From Harmothoe impar (taxonomy: Eukaryota; Annelida; Polychaeta; Phyllodocida; Polynoidae), in assembly GCA_947462335.1 (NCBI GenBank), contig OX381713.1, forward strand, positions 17,414,381 through 17,478,380: DNA of 64,000 bases. The letters run 5' to 3'. Below the pieces are notes generated by a model. That model did no database searches and was not told the origin of the DNA. It worked only from the letters and a program-made list of their open reading frames with translations. The translations under genes and the position numbers were made by a program. Positions within the stretch are counted from its first letter, which is position 1, and the number at the start of each line of letters is the position of its first letter. Shown here in pieces: positions 36,222 to 46,256 of the stretch.

Positions 36222-38035
36222 AACATCAGGCCATGTACATCACGTCTGCTTGAATAGCATCCAATTAAGTGCAGACTCTTTCCGAGCAGAATACAGTGGT
36301 TACTTCCTAAAGTCTGTGTATATACACACTGAATTGTTCTTCCTTTATAAGTCAATATCGAAAGTGTTCATGTAAATTAACAACCTTCTGGAACATCCAA
36401 CCCAAACCACTAAATAATTGTCGTAAAAATCACCGGCAGCACCTGTCGAGAAACTAGATATGAGTTGATCGTGAATTGCGCACGAGTTACCAATTAGCGC
36501 ATACAAGGCTCACTGAAACTACACACCTATACTCGTGCATGTCAAGTATAGGCAATGTAGATCAATGTCTTAATAACTGATCCAAAATGCACTTGACTAA
36601 CTCATTTTCGACTCTCCTTAGGCCCTCACATTTCACTACTAATTACTACCCCTTGAGACTACCATCACATCTACGGCATCCACTGACTAGCCAAGTAACA
36701 AGTCATATATACTCTGGTATAAACAGAAAACAGCTTACCATACATGGATACCAAGATCAGTCGGATCGAGGAGAAATTTACTCACCTGTTGAAAAATGAG
36801 AAACACAAATCATTAGTTACAGTTATAGTCACTTTAACAAAACGAAAGGTACACTGGAACATGCATCACATAATATATCAATCAGATTGAATTGGAGAGC
36901 GTTAACTGCATGCACGTGTTGATCAATATAGCAGCCATTTTGGCTCTGTTCTCGCGAGGTTTAGGCTGGTATCAGGCGGCAACACTAACTTTGCCATTAG
37001 CAACAGCACTGAACTCATGTAATAAGGTGCTTGTACTAGCCTACGCATGGTGATTTGGGTGGAGAGTCTGTTATTTGGTTAGGCATAATAATTACAGGAA
37101 GGGAAAATAGTATCATTAAATTACTGGGGCATTAGCAGCAGCAACATCATCAAAACACATGTAAATCGTATTTCATTAAGAGCGTCAAAGGTAATAGTGT
37201 TTTGGTCATGTACGTCAACGGCGTCCTACATTGGTGTCAGTCGGGTGTTGGGTAAAATATGGGTTAGACTCAGGGGGTTATTTGTAACCAGTCTCTATCC
37301 TTTTTCTAATAAAGAAAGTGTTGTCTGTGCAAATAATAAGTGTATCAATCGTGCAAACTGTATAGTAACTACACTTTAATAGCATTCAACCATCCATTTG
37401 CTAACTGTATCAAAATACTGCTAAGTGTATCAGCCAATGCATATAGCTAAACAAGCTAGTCTTCATTGCATTGTTAAGTGGATTCATAGAAAATGTTAGC
37501 AGTATAAAAACAGGAAATCTCTCCAATTACCTCAGATATCATTGACTGATACAGAATTCATCAGTACCATGATACAGTTAGCAAATGGATGATAAGCTTG
37601 TACGTGTAGTTAGCAGCGTTGACACACATAGCAGTTGCACACCCTCCAGCATATCTATCATCGGACACGTTGAACTGCCAGGTTCTAACGATAGCCCTAA
37701 AGATGCACCGATGTCAACTTATAATTGCATATCATTGTTGAAAGAGCTGCGTGTCAACTCTAGATGTAAGGCCAGATTATGATAAACATAATTTTTTCTA
37801 TGTCTGAGGTCACAAAGTACAAAACCTCAACGATGGTATAATAGATGTAGTGTAATAATGCACTTTCTTTTGGGCTGGGTTTGTAGGAGCCTGTCAGTGC
37901 GGCTTAACTATATAATAATTTATATTAAATTATATATTTATATCATATTCATGTAATTCGGTGTAACTTTCAAATGATACAGGGAACTCCACATATCAGG
38001 TAGAGCGACGTTTATCTAACGTTTCTTGTTACCCT
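36222..38035. other. No gene seen; possible decayed foldback
   Basis: Mostly unique-looking. Around 37370-37590 a repeated wording (CCATCCATTTGCTAACTGTA near 37390 and CAGTTAGCAAATGGATGATA at 37574) forms inverted ends about 200 bp apart, so a small foldback may lie at 37388-37592. Confidence 0.4.
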
Positions 38036-38143
38036 CCCAGTGGGCACATAACATTGAATCAACATTGATAAATGGTAGTCAATGTTGATACAATGTTGAT
38101 GCAATGTTTATTCAACATTAAACTAAATTATGTGCCCACTGGG
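38036..38143. mobile_element. MITE family I, copy 2
   Basis: CCCAGTGGGCACATAACATT ... TTATGTGCCCACTGGG, with TTGATACAATGTTGATGCAA inside. Same family as 17703-17809. Confidence 0.9.
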
Positions 38144-38198
38144 CTTGTCTAGTCTTAGAGTCTAGTAGAGGTAATCAAAACTACATGCATTGAGCCTG

Positions 38199-38268
38199 CA
38201 TGCACATAGAAAATGTGAGAGTCATTGTCTCCAAAACGAGCATGTTGACTCTCACTTTTCTCTGTGTG
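38199..38268. mobile_element. Mini-foldback family K, copy 1
   Basis: CACATAGAAAATGTGAGAGT paired with ACTCTCACTTTTCTCTGTGT. A sister copy is at 53432-53520. Confidence 0.75.
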
Positions 38269-39069
38269 TAAATGCATGTAATAACACATATATCTGAGTA
38301 TGCAGACTTAGTTACGCGTTGATATAATGCCTATGACCGACAATAAATAATAAGTCTACAATGTCCTGTATTCCTTCACTAAGGACCTGCAACTTAACAG
38401 TGTATGATGTGTATGTGCGAGCTGGGGCACCGAAGCTGTGCATTCTTATATAACTATCATTAATACCATTTACTTCCAACATTTTGCCAAAATCATTAGA
38501 GAATGTTCCCTTATCGAGGCCTATTTTTGTCTATTACAAAATGCATTTCTAATTGCACGAACCACTCACAGCGAATCCTGATGCCTATTCTTATTCCACC
38601 AATTAGATGATACAAAAGGAAACGATTTAATTTTAACCCTTTAAGGCCTGCGTAGTGTGATAGTGCATCCATAAATTAGGACGATCCTTCAGAGTGTATC
38701 AACCCTGTATGTTTGGCATAAATGCACAGTCCAGAACTGAGCTACTCGCGAGGGCTGCATTTATGCATCATGATGATGAAGGGCATAATGCATTGTAACA
38801 TCATGCAACCCAGAAAAGTACATGTATACATTTAGGAAATTATATCCTTCTACCTGGACACAAGTACACATAGGCCATAGATTAGTTCTTCAGTCCGACA
38901 GTATTCCATTGATTTACAAAAAATACTAGGCCATTGATCGGCCCACCGATAGGTAAATCACCATGGCCCATGCGGGTTGTCAATACAGTATCCATAGTCG
39001 ATGCATCAGAGCCACATCAAAAACACGAATCGCGAATTGTCTTAAGTACCTGCATTTAACAATGTAAAG
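38269..39069. other. No gene seen; family G fragment
   Basis: CCCTTTAAGGCCTGCG at 38638 and GCTGCATTTATGCATCATGA near 38755-38785 mark a family G element (about 38636-38815). Confidence 0.5.
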
Positions 39070-39960
39070 AAGTCATTTGGCTTTTGACATACGAAGCAAT
39101 AGGCGGCCACGGCGTTGTGTATATTTACACCACATCAAAGCGAAATGTAGCGAAGGTGCGTGTATGGGGTGGATGGCATCAAGACGGTTTGTTCGATACC
39201 CCTGCACAATGAGTGTTGTGTTCGATACCCCCAGTACAATAGGCACAGCGTGAGGACGGCTGGATCCTCGGTTCCCCTGTCCCGTCGTCGCACGTCGCAT
39301 AAAGGCGGGGTGGAGACGCCAGCCACGAACGGCTACAATACCCTCTCTGACCGTGCGCGGCCCACCACCCCCGACATCTGATGCCCGAACCCGCCGACAA
39401 TGGGGATCGATAGCGCCCGAGGAATAAAAATAAACCCGCCTCACTTTTGCGGTACACAGGGATGGCACCTTTGTCATCTCGTGCGACCCCGTGGACCTAC
39501 GGGAGCTTGACAGGCGCGCTTTACGCCGTTGTCCTACCCGCAGGGTGAGCAGACAGGTCTCCTCGACGTTCTGCGCATGCGATATGAAGTTGGGGTTAGT
39601 GGATATACCGTAATGGTCCGTTTGATAGCAGGGGGGTCTCGAATGGACCTCCTGACGCCCAAAGTCTCTCTTTTTTAAAAGGACAGCTCTTTCAGAACGG
39701 ATTCCTTAGTCGTGAGAATAAAAAGAGAAAAAACCTGCAGGAAAAAACGCCCACGAACTCGTGGCGTGTTCCGAAAGAGCACCCTGGTCCCTGTATAAGC
39801 ACAGGGGGTAACAGGGACTTGGCATTTATAAGCGCATGGGCGTTTAAACGGGACATTACGGTATGCCTTGGCGAGTGTCGAGGTCCGGAGTGAGGGGGCG
39901 AGGGCCGGGGGGGGGGGGATCTGGATCCTTTTCTAAAGTACAAATATGTTTCATGTATAC
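39070..39960. other. CpG-rich stretch with an exon-like segment
   Basis: Visibly richer in CG dinucleotides than its surroundings. At about 39461-39541 a short open segment (plus strand, reading FVISCDPVDLRELDRRAL) is preceded by a pyrimidine-rich tract ending ACACAG and followed by CGCAGGGTGAGC, a plausible acceptor/donor pair. No neighbouring exon is found. The 134-codon minus frame 39073-39477 shows no family motif. It may be a CpG island or the exon of an unrecognised gene. Confidence 0.25.
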
Positions 39961-40379
39961 TCGTGAACACAACATTTTTGTCGGATGATTGTCGCGGACC
40001 TTAGTCTAGTTCTCCCAAAAGTAAGGGCATAGTACTATAATCGTTTGTCTATGCACATTATGAACCATATAGCTGCTTAAACATGACAATATACTAAGCC
40101 CTGTACACATATAACACATATAGGGGGATACTCCCTGTACATATCAGTGTATACCTTTTTTTTTTTTTGTTATAAATTCATTGCAGTGTTTATTTGCCGT
40201 GATTTTCAATAAAATTCAGTCAGGTGCGAAGATACCCTCGAAGGTAGCTTGGTACGGGGACGAGTTGGTGGATGAGTACAAGGGGACGGGGACACTTTGT
40301 GGGGGAGCAGAGTGCAGACAAGAGGCACCCTCTACAGCAAGTACTAGTGGCAGTGTACAGACCGTGTGATCTGGGCAGG

Positions 40380-40422
40380 TTGGGGGGGGGGGGGGGTCGC
40401 GGAGGGGGGGGGGGGTAGCGTC
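40380..40422. repeat. G-homopolymer pair
   Basis: Two long G runs separated by TCGCGGA. Confidence 0.8.
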
Positions 40423-40432
40423 TGTGCATAAG

Positions 40433-40668
40433 CGTAAAAATAGGTTTGTTTCAGGTAACATGGGAGGAAAATGTAGGGTCGGAAGGTCGGATCTTTTTGT
40501 TTTATTAACTTTTTTTAAACATGAATGTACTAGCCAACTTTTTTTGAATACATGAAAATTGACCAAAAAAGGCTGAAAATGCGAAAATTTCTTCAAAACT
40601 GCTTTAAAACGTAGGGCCGGCCTTGTTTAATCGGTCGAGTGACATGAAAGAAACTTTTTTTTGGCCTA
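40433..40668. mobile_element. MITE family F copy
   Basis: AAAAATAGGTTTGTTTCAGG ... GAAAGAAACTTTTTTTTGGCCT with the interior GGGTCGGAAGGTCGG and GGGCCGGCC. The left terminal AGGCC is degraded. Confidence 0.75.
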
Positions 40669-41405
40669 ATGTATCATATATGGGGGCATTAATTAGATCT
40701 ATAAGTGACTGTTAAAAGTCCACGTACGATCTCTCCTCCTGTACACTAGAACTTGCAGTACAAGCATACTCAATGTACCGACATCACGACCCCAACCATG
40801 CACTTTTTACCCTGAACCATTGTCAGAGTGACACACCCTGACACCCTACCAAACCCTCCCAGTACCCCCGAAGCACCGCCAGCATGGCATACCTTGACAC
40901 CCTACAATATAACAATGGCACTACGATCTAGTACCCGGCTCCTTATAGCTACTGCATTTATAACTCTGGAAGAACTCGCCATTTCTAGCCTATGCCTGAG
41001 GAATAACACTTTGCTACCGTCACTAATGTGTGGGCGAAAGATAACCAACGTATGCCTTGCCTGACTAAAGCGATAATACCTATTGTCTCTCCATAAAAAA
41101 AGAGAAACGAATGAATCTACCATTACTACAATCATCAATTCCATAATCCCAAACAACAAATTGTGTTTGTCCTATACTACTTATTTATCGACTGCTTGTG
41201 CGATGGGGACCATCTACCTCGTTGACCTTGATGACACAGGTGACTTTTGCCTCCAGTAGCGGGTGACTGGGTTCTAAATGCCACAGGCGGAATACATTTA
41301 AGATCGATGAAATAACCCCCCCCCCCATTCACTGCAAAAAATCTTAGAGTGCATTATATAACAGCTGGTACCCAATGTGCCAGCTATTGTCTTGCCAGTA
41401 CCAGC
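40669..41405. other. No gene seen
   Basis: Short duplicated wording near 40845-40910 (TGACACCCTACCA / TTGACACCCTACAA). A C run at 41318-41328. Nothing coding is supported. Confidence 0.5.
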
Positions 41406-41503
41406 TTAAAGTGGCATAATCACCGAGCGTATCCCACTCACAATTCTAGTACTCTATTAGTCTACTATGTGGTTAAGTGCGAGTGGTGAGAATGCCCCTT
41501 TAA
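41406..41503. mobile_element. Mini-MITE family J, copy 2
   Basis: TTAAAGTGGCATAATCACC ... GGTGAGAATGCCCCTTTAA; near-identical to 8469-8576, including the TCTACTATGTGGTTAAG centre. Confidence 0.85.
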
Positions 41504-43189
41504 GTAACGGCCGCGCCCACCGGACAATCAGCTTGACCCCCATAGCCTGCAGCAGTCCCCTTACCCAGGTATCAGGTAGTGTGGGTATACCTGAGAGCCT
41601 CAAGACGACCTGAGTGGCTCTCACCGTCCTCCTGGGCTGCTCTGTGAGCTGCTCTGTGAGCTGCTCGGTGCTGGAGCAGCTCACCCTGCACCACAAAGGG
41701 GGCCTGTGATGGGGAGCAGTAGCTCGGCCAGTCACCGTGCACTCTCAGTACAGAGCCTGTAGTGCAGTAGTAGCTTGGTGTCAACTTTGTACTTGTGGCT
41801 AAAGGGAACGTTCACCAATGACGGCGGGAGGTTTTGAGGTTCGGTAATTTGTTGAATTCCCCACTCATATCGTCACCGGCTGTGGATATATGGGAGGGGC
41901 GTGGTATATCTGAGGTTCGAGGTTTGGTAATTTTTATTATGACATAAATTTCGCAAAGTACATATTTTACGTCCTTCAAATAAAACCAATGTTGCTTACA
42001 AGCTAACACTAGTCACATGAGTGCCTGTGTCTTTGGGTCTGGTGACAATTTAATATTGCAATGGGGAATATGGCAATATTAGTAACAGGGAGTGGACAGG
42101 AGTCGGTGGTCTCGAAAAGGGTCCTTAAATTACTGGCGTTACTTGTGAACGTTCCCCAGCCTTTGCACGGCTAGTACAATATAGCGTAGTTTGCACCTAT
42201 ACACAGATAGGGGTGAGCCCTACCACTGATCCCACGCTTTGGGCAATATACAATAAATCACCTTTGATCCTTCCAAAGTGGCTATACTATCTACACTGGG
42301 TGTGTCTGTGCCGAGGGGTGGCACAGTTTGCTTCCTGTACACTCTGAGTTCCTCTTATCTTAGGAGACATTTCCTCTTCAGTTCAACTCTATTTAACGTC
42401 TCGATATATTCTCCACGAGGAAATACCAAAACCAGACCGTACAGAACAGGAAGGAAAACGCTACAGTGTCGGCGGGTACGTAGAACTATGTATCTTCAGA
42501 AGTTAATCTGCCAATTAACATTCATACTTAATTTTCGTCATTTAGAGTGTCATGCTTGGCTAGAACAGGTATTGATATATCAGGTATTGCTATAGATTGT
42601 ATAATTTAATTTCCATAAAGGATCCAGAATATCTGACAATAGAATGGGTATGATTTCCCCCCTGCAAACATGACTTAATCAGCATGGTCTGGATAATGTG
42701 TGATTTCGCTGATCGCCTCATCTGCTGCCAGGTCCAACAGCTATCTCTACCTGTTCTATATAGAGTGCCACCATCCTAATTACAGCCTGTATCTACCTGT
42801 ACACAGCCATCTTCCTGCTCTCCTCCCTGTGTCTCTTCATCCCCTATCATCCTTCATACTACATCCATGGCACCAACCGTAATTTAGGTAATTGATGGAT
42901 GAGACAGTGCCTGGGGTTAATATAGATGAAGCAGAAGCCTTCTGTCTAGGCCTAGCGGTGCACATTGCTTATTATAATATATTATACTGTGCTCTTGTTC
43001 ATGGCTCACGGGTAGCGTAGAAACGATACATCTTCTCTTGAAAATGCAAATACATTACTTGCTTTGAAATTGAAATTTGACAACACCTGACAGTGTATGT
43101 GAATCGTTTATGTTTACTGTTGATGCAGGCGGATCCATATAGCGGTCCATCAATTTATCTCACATAGTATAAAACTCCCAAGGTGACTC
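41504..43189. other. No gene seen
   Basis: A GAGCTGCTC-rich patch at 41635-41680 produces short frames on both strands. Frames 42278-42595 and 41457-41735 have no recognisable family. No RNA gene seen. Confidence 0.5.
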
Positions 43190-43292
43190 CATTAGGTCGG
43201 CCAGTGAGTCGCCTGGACTCCCCTAAAGAGGGGAGTCCTTCTGGAGGCAACCTGGACTCCCTTTTGACGCTGTTTCTTTTCTCTGTAATCTC
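43190..43292. mobile_element. Right half of a family E MITE
   Basis: CCTGGACTCCCCTAAAGAGG, then AACCTGGACTCCC and the right end CGCTGTTTCTTTTCTCTG. The left half is missing. It lies about 75 bp outside the Polinton-type element. Confidence 0.65.
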
Positions 43293-43361
43293 TAGAAACT
43301 GGGATTCAGCTTATGGGTGAAAGTCTGAGGACTGCATCAATTTTCTCAAAACAGTAGTTAC

Positions 43362-43367
43362 TATAGT
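43362..43367. repeat. Target-site duplication TATAGT (left)
   Basis: Identical to 52857-52862 and directly abuts the inverted terminal repeats. Six bases is the length typical of Maverick/Polinton integration. Confidence 0.92.
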
Positions 43368-43709
43368 AGTAGTATAGTATGTATCGGAACGGGACTATAG
43401 TTAAGTACTGTTTATTACTCAATCGACATGCAGCCAATCAGAGGCCTCCATTTGGTCACGTGACCGGAAGTGACCTACTTAGGGGATTAGTGGTGACGTC
43501 ACGTGACCTAGTTAGCCAATCAGAGGCCGCCATTGGGTCACGTGACCGGAAGTGACCTACTTAGGGGATTAGCGGTGCATTCTGGGTAACCCTGCAGCCA
43601 ATCAGAGGCCTCCATTGGGTGACCGGAAGTGACCTACTTAGGGGATGGTGCATTCTGGGTAACCTACTGACCTACTTAGGGGACCGGAAGTGACGTCACA
43701 TGACCTAAT
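43368..43709 (+). repeat. Left terminal inverted repeat with promoter-motif array
   Basis: Matches the reverse complement of 52515-52856 except at 43699. It contains three GCCAATCAGAGG (CCAAT box), repeated TCACGTGA (E-box), CCGGAAGTGACC (ETS/GABP type), TGACGTCA (CRE) and two GCATTCTGGGTAA motifs. Larger blocks such as CCGGAAGTGACCTACTTAGG recur three times, so the end is built by internal duplication. Confidence 0.95.
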
Positions 43710-44009
43710 GGCCAACCGGAAGTGACCTCATTGAGGATCACGTGACCGGAAGTGACCTGATTGATCACGTGACCGGAAGAAGAAGAAGAAGAAGTGACGT
43801 CACGCGACTTAATGAAGAGATGAGCGTCTTTAAGGGGTCACGGGCTTTAAAATGTGATATCTTTTTTTTTGGAGGAGGAGGCGAGTCTCTTATTTTTTTT
43901 CGGTAAACTAATAAAAAACACCACGATATAAGTTTTTTTTCATTTTTTATTGTTTTACGAGCGACTGGAAGTGACTTATTGAACTAGTTAGAAGCGTTCT
44001 TTAGAGTGT

Positions 44010-44160
44010 ATAAGGGGGAAGGAGGGGAAGGAGGGGAGGGGAGGGGGGGAGGGGGGCCCTTTTAACATGCATGGGGAGGGGGGCGCTTTTAGGATGCATG
44101 GGGCGAGTGGTGGGGGGGAGGGGGGGAGGGGGGCACTCTAGGGGGGGGCACTCTAAGGGG
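44010..44160 (+). repeat. Polypurine G-rich tract
   Basis: Runs of GGGGAGG and GGGGGG for about 150 bp with two ATGCATGGGG-containing units. On the minus strand it is the C-rich 3' end of the death-domain transcript. Confidence 0.8.
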
Positions 44161-44200
44161 TGCGTTTGTCTCTTTTAAGAAAGAAAAAGATTTTCAATCG

Positions 44201-44242
44201 AGAGACACGCTTCTTCCTCTCGAGAGGAAGAAGCGTGTCTCT
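44201..44242. repeat. Perfect 42-bp palindrome
   Basis: Two 21-bp arms, AGAGACACGCTTCTTCCTCT plus C and its complement, meet with no loop at a CTCGAG centre. It lies about 160 bp downstream of the death-domain stop codon. It may act in RNA 3'-end formation or in DNA replication, or it may be a tiny insertion. Confidence 0.9.
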
Positions 44243-44398
44243 TCGTGTTTTTTTTTTGTTTATCACGTGCTGCGATGAGGCGATCAGCTGCGACTGGAGG
44301 AAGTGACACTTTAAGAGATCGCGCGTCTTAATTGTTATGATATATTTTTTTTTTTTACTTACTAATAAAGAAGACGTATGAAAATAAAACACAACAAT

Positions 44399-45148
44399 TC
44401 ACATGTCCGTCGTTCTCGTTGTTTCTTGCTTGATAAAGTCAAGTAATATCGCGATGCCGAGGCCAAACTTTCCCATGTCCTCAGTCAACACTCGAAGGAG
44501 TTCAAAAGGCGTACCGCCGGCGCCGTCAGCTTCATCTTGCCACATTTTCAACACTCGGAAGGCCCACTCAGCGGGACTTCCTCCGTATTCGCATTCTTCA
44601 GCGATCTTATCTAACCTCTCAGGCGACAATTTTAAATGGTCCCCCACCTCTTTCCACCTGCTACCCAGACGTCTGCCGAGGGTGCCCAAGTGCTTATGCA
44701 TCGCGCGCGAGTCGGGGTTTTCGAAATCCAACCCCTGTCTGTGGAGAAGGGCCATCCACTGAGCCAACAGTTCCATGCGTCTAATGCGGGTGAAGACGCG
44801 ACCGAGCTCGCCCCATCTATGACGATGCGGGGTTTCACCCCACCACACTCGGAACATCGCCGTACACAGCTCCTCCGGTGTCTTGACACTGCGCTCTACT
44901 AGAGCATCCATACGGGCGGCGCTGACTTTTAAGCTACTGCCCAACTCTCTCCAACAGCCGCTCAACTCTTTACCTAGTTGACGAAGCAAGGCGTCGCTAT
45001 AGGCTAACCGCCGCTGTCCTACCTGTCGGGTCTCCCCATCATCGGTCTGCTGCCTCGCGCCGCGTCTCACGTCGTCAAGCCGCATTAACTTTTTTTCAGG
45101 CGCACCGGGCGGTGAAGGCGAGCTTGAAAGTGGAATAGCTTGAGCCAT
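44399..45148 (-). CDS. Tandem death-domain-like protein
   Basis: 249 residues, single exon, with a strong ATG context (GAGATGG). Residues 1-48 are Pro/Ser- and Arg-rich, probably disordered. Residues about 52-137 and 150-241 form two homologous modules. Both start with a leucine/arginine helix and the core CWRELGSSLKVS / RWKEVGDHLKLS. Both then have (R/K)MDALVE / RLDKIAEE, an E-rich helix and a tryptophan helix (MFRVWWGE / RVLKMWQDE), followed by a final L..L...M pattern. This order of conserved W, L and I positions is that of the six-helix death domain (the FADD/ankyrin/UNC5-like class). Death domains bind partners homotypically in apoptotic and innate immune complexes, so a decoy or adaptor role inside the host cell is inferred, not shown. 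No signal peptide, membrane segment or enzyme motif. It is transcribed leftward from a TATA promoter at 45289, divergent from the PC4-like gene. A different death-fold subfamily (CARD, DED) cannot be excluded by eye. Confidence 0.78.
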   Translation of the reverse strand: MAQAIPLSSSPSPPGAPEKKLMRLDDVRRGARQQTDDGETRQVGQRRLAYSDALLRQLGKELSGCWRELGSSLKVSAARMDALVERSVKTPEELCTAMFRVWWGETPHRHRWGELGRVFTRIRRMELLAQWMALLHRQGLDFENPDSRAMHKHLGTLGRRLGSRWKEVGDHLKLSPERLDKIAEECEYGGSPAEWAFRVLKMWQDEADGAGGTPFELLRVLTEDMGKFGLGIAILLDFIKQETTRTTDM

Positions 45149-45159
45149 CTCGTCTCGTC

Positions 45160-45174
45160 TTGGCGGCGGCGGCA

Positions 45175-45205
<31 letters not shown>

Positions 45206-45240
45206 CGGTGGTGGTGGTGGCGGTGGTGGTGGTAGTAGCC
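45160..45240. repeat. GGC/GGT trinucleotide run in the 5' UTR
   Basis: Long run of GCC/ACC (minus sense) just upstream of the death-domain start codon. It generates Ala-, Thr- and His/Arg-rich shadow frames that are not genes. The length may vary between copies and affect translation. Confidence 0.85.
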
Positions 45241-45288
45241 GTTACTGGGGTCAGAGGCGATATGTTTTTTTTCCAACAGAAATGAGAG

Positions 45289-45297
45289 CTTTTTATA
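45289..45297 (-). promoter_or_regulatory. TATA box of the death-domain gene
   Basis: TATAAAAAG on the minus strand about 140 bp upstream of the ATG, giving a 5' UTR of roughly 110-120 nt that contains the trinucleotide run. Confidence 0.7.
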
Positions 45298-45299
45298 CA

Positions 45300-46188
45300 G
45301 AGGGAGTTTAATCCCATTTCCAACAGCGCTCCAGCTGTCTAGCGCCCTGTCCGCATGACGCTTTTTCAGCCGCTCCGCTCCTTAAGAGCTTAGATGACGA
45401 GGGGGTGTGGCATCGCTATCCGTGGAGACCAGCTGAAAACGGTGTTTTTTCCTCACTCATAGCCTTAATACCTCCTACCCCCTACCCGAGGACGTCTCCC
45501 TCCCTCTGACATTCATTGTAACAAACGTCAGAGGTCAGGTGAAAATCGGATTTTTTTTTCATGCACAGCCTTAGGCAGCTGTCACCCCTCCCTATTGAAC
45601 TAGCCGGCCGCCCGCCCGCCTGGCCGGCCCGGTCTACTCACCACGGCAGGAGGTGGCGATTTTTGTCTTACACTTAAGTCGCTCACCACATGCACACGCC
45701 TCTACTCACAGACAGACACGTTCGTCTTAGGGGGGTCCTGCTTCACGCCACACGCCTCCTGTAGTTTTTTTTTGTATACACACTGTAAGCTCATCACCGT
45801 TACCGTTAATCCTTTATACAGCTAACGCGCGCTGAATGGCTGAACAGGGTGGTAAGCGGCTTAGCTCACCACAGTGGATCCCTCAAAAAGGGATCCAGCT
45901 GAAAACGTCATACCTTATGTCTTTGTGAATGGCCGCCGCCGGTCAGTCGACGGCAGGCAGCAACCGCTTAACCCTTTATACAGCTAATGCGCGTTGAATT
46001 GCTGAACAGGGTGGTAAGCGGCTTAGCTCATCATCACAGTCGATCTCTCAAAAGAGGGGGGGGGAAAGGGATCCAGCTGAAAACGTCATGCCTTATGTCT
46101 TTTTGTTTCTCTTTGTGAATGGCCGCCGGCCAGCCGGCGGCAGCTGAACAGGGTCGGTAAGTAGCTTAGCTCTAGAAGCGAGAAGGCG
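45300..46188. promoter_or_regulatory. Central divergent intergenic region
   Basis: About 0.9 kb without a gene between the two TATA boxes, richer in G+C than the host. It contains GCCGGCCGCCCGCCCGCC (about 45602), variants of GCTGAAAACG-T followed by a T run (45430, 45540) and the duplicated block described separately. It is the only substantial non-coding space inside the element apart from the termini, so it is the natural place for early control elements. Confidence 0.6.
45811..46172 (+). repeat. Iteron-like tandem repeats (about 160 bp, two copies plus a partial)
   Basis: Copy 1 (45811-45960) and copy 2 (45973-46142) both read CCTTTATACAGCTAA, TGAACAGGGTGGTAAGCGGC, TTAGCTCA, a GATC-centred inverted motif, GATCCAGCTGAAAACGTCAT, CCTTATGTCTTT and GAATGGCCGCCG. 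A third partial copy (46143-46172) keeps only CTGAACAGGGTCGGTAAG and TTAGCTC. Each full copy contains an ACGTCA half CRE. Confidence 0.85.
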
Positions 46189-46197
46189 TATATAAGG
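46189..46197 (+). promoter_or_regulatory. TATA box of the PC4-like gene
   Basis: TATATAAGG, 68 bp upstream of the ATG at 46257. An initiator-like TCACTCATT lies about 28 bp downstream, so the 5' UTR should be only about 35-40 nt. Confidence 0.8.
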
Positions 46198-46256
46198 GGC
46201 TTGGAAACCTCCATTCACTCACTCATTCTTTTTTGCTGCTCTCTACAGTCACCACC

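Larger units (their letters stand above)
43710..44400. other. Left subterminal region and 3' UTR of the death-domain gene
   Basis: Starts with further, shuffled ETS/E-box/CRE modules and a (GAA)n run to about 43800. Then come long T runs, then a G-rich polypurine tract at 44010-44160 with duplicated CATGCATGGGG units, then the perfect palindrome at 44201-44242. The innermost part (44350-44400, ACTTACTAATAAAGAAG...CACAACAATT) is homologous in inverted orientation to 52276-52330. Confidence 0.75.

Noticed and set aside
39073..39477. 134-codon frame on the minus strand
   Set aside because: No motif, no homologous pattern I recognise, and overlapping frames of similar length on both strands, as expected in CpG-rich DNA.
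45085..45323. His/Arg- and Ala/Thr-rich frames upstream of the death-domain gene
   Set aside because: Translations of the GGC/GGT trinucleotide run in the 5' UTR, in frames other than the gene.
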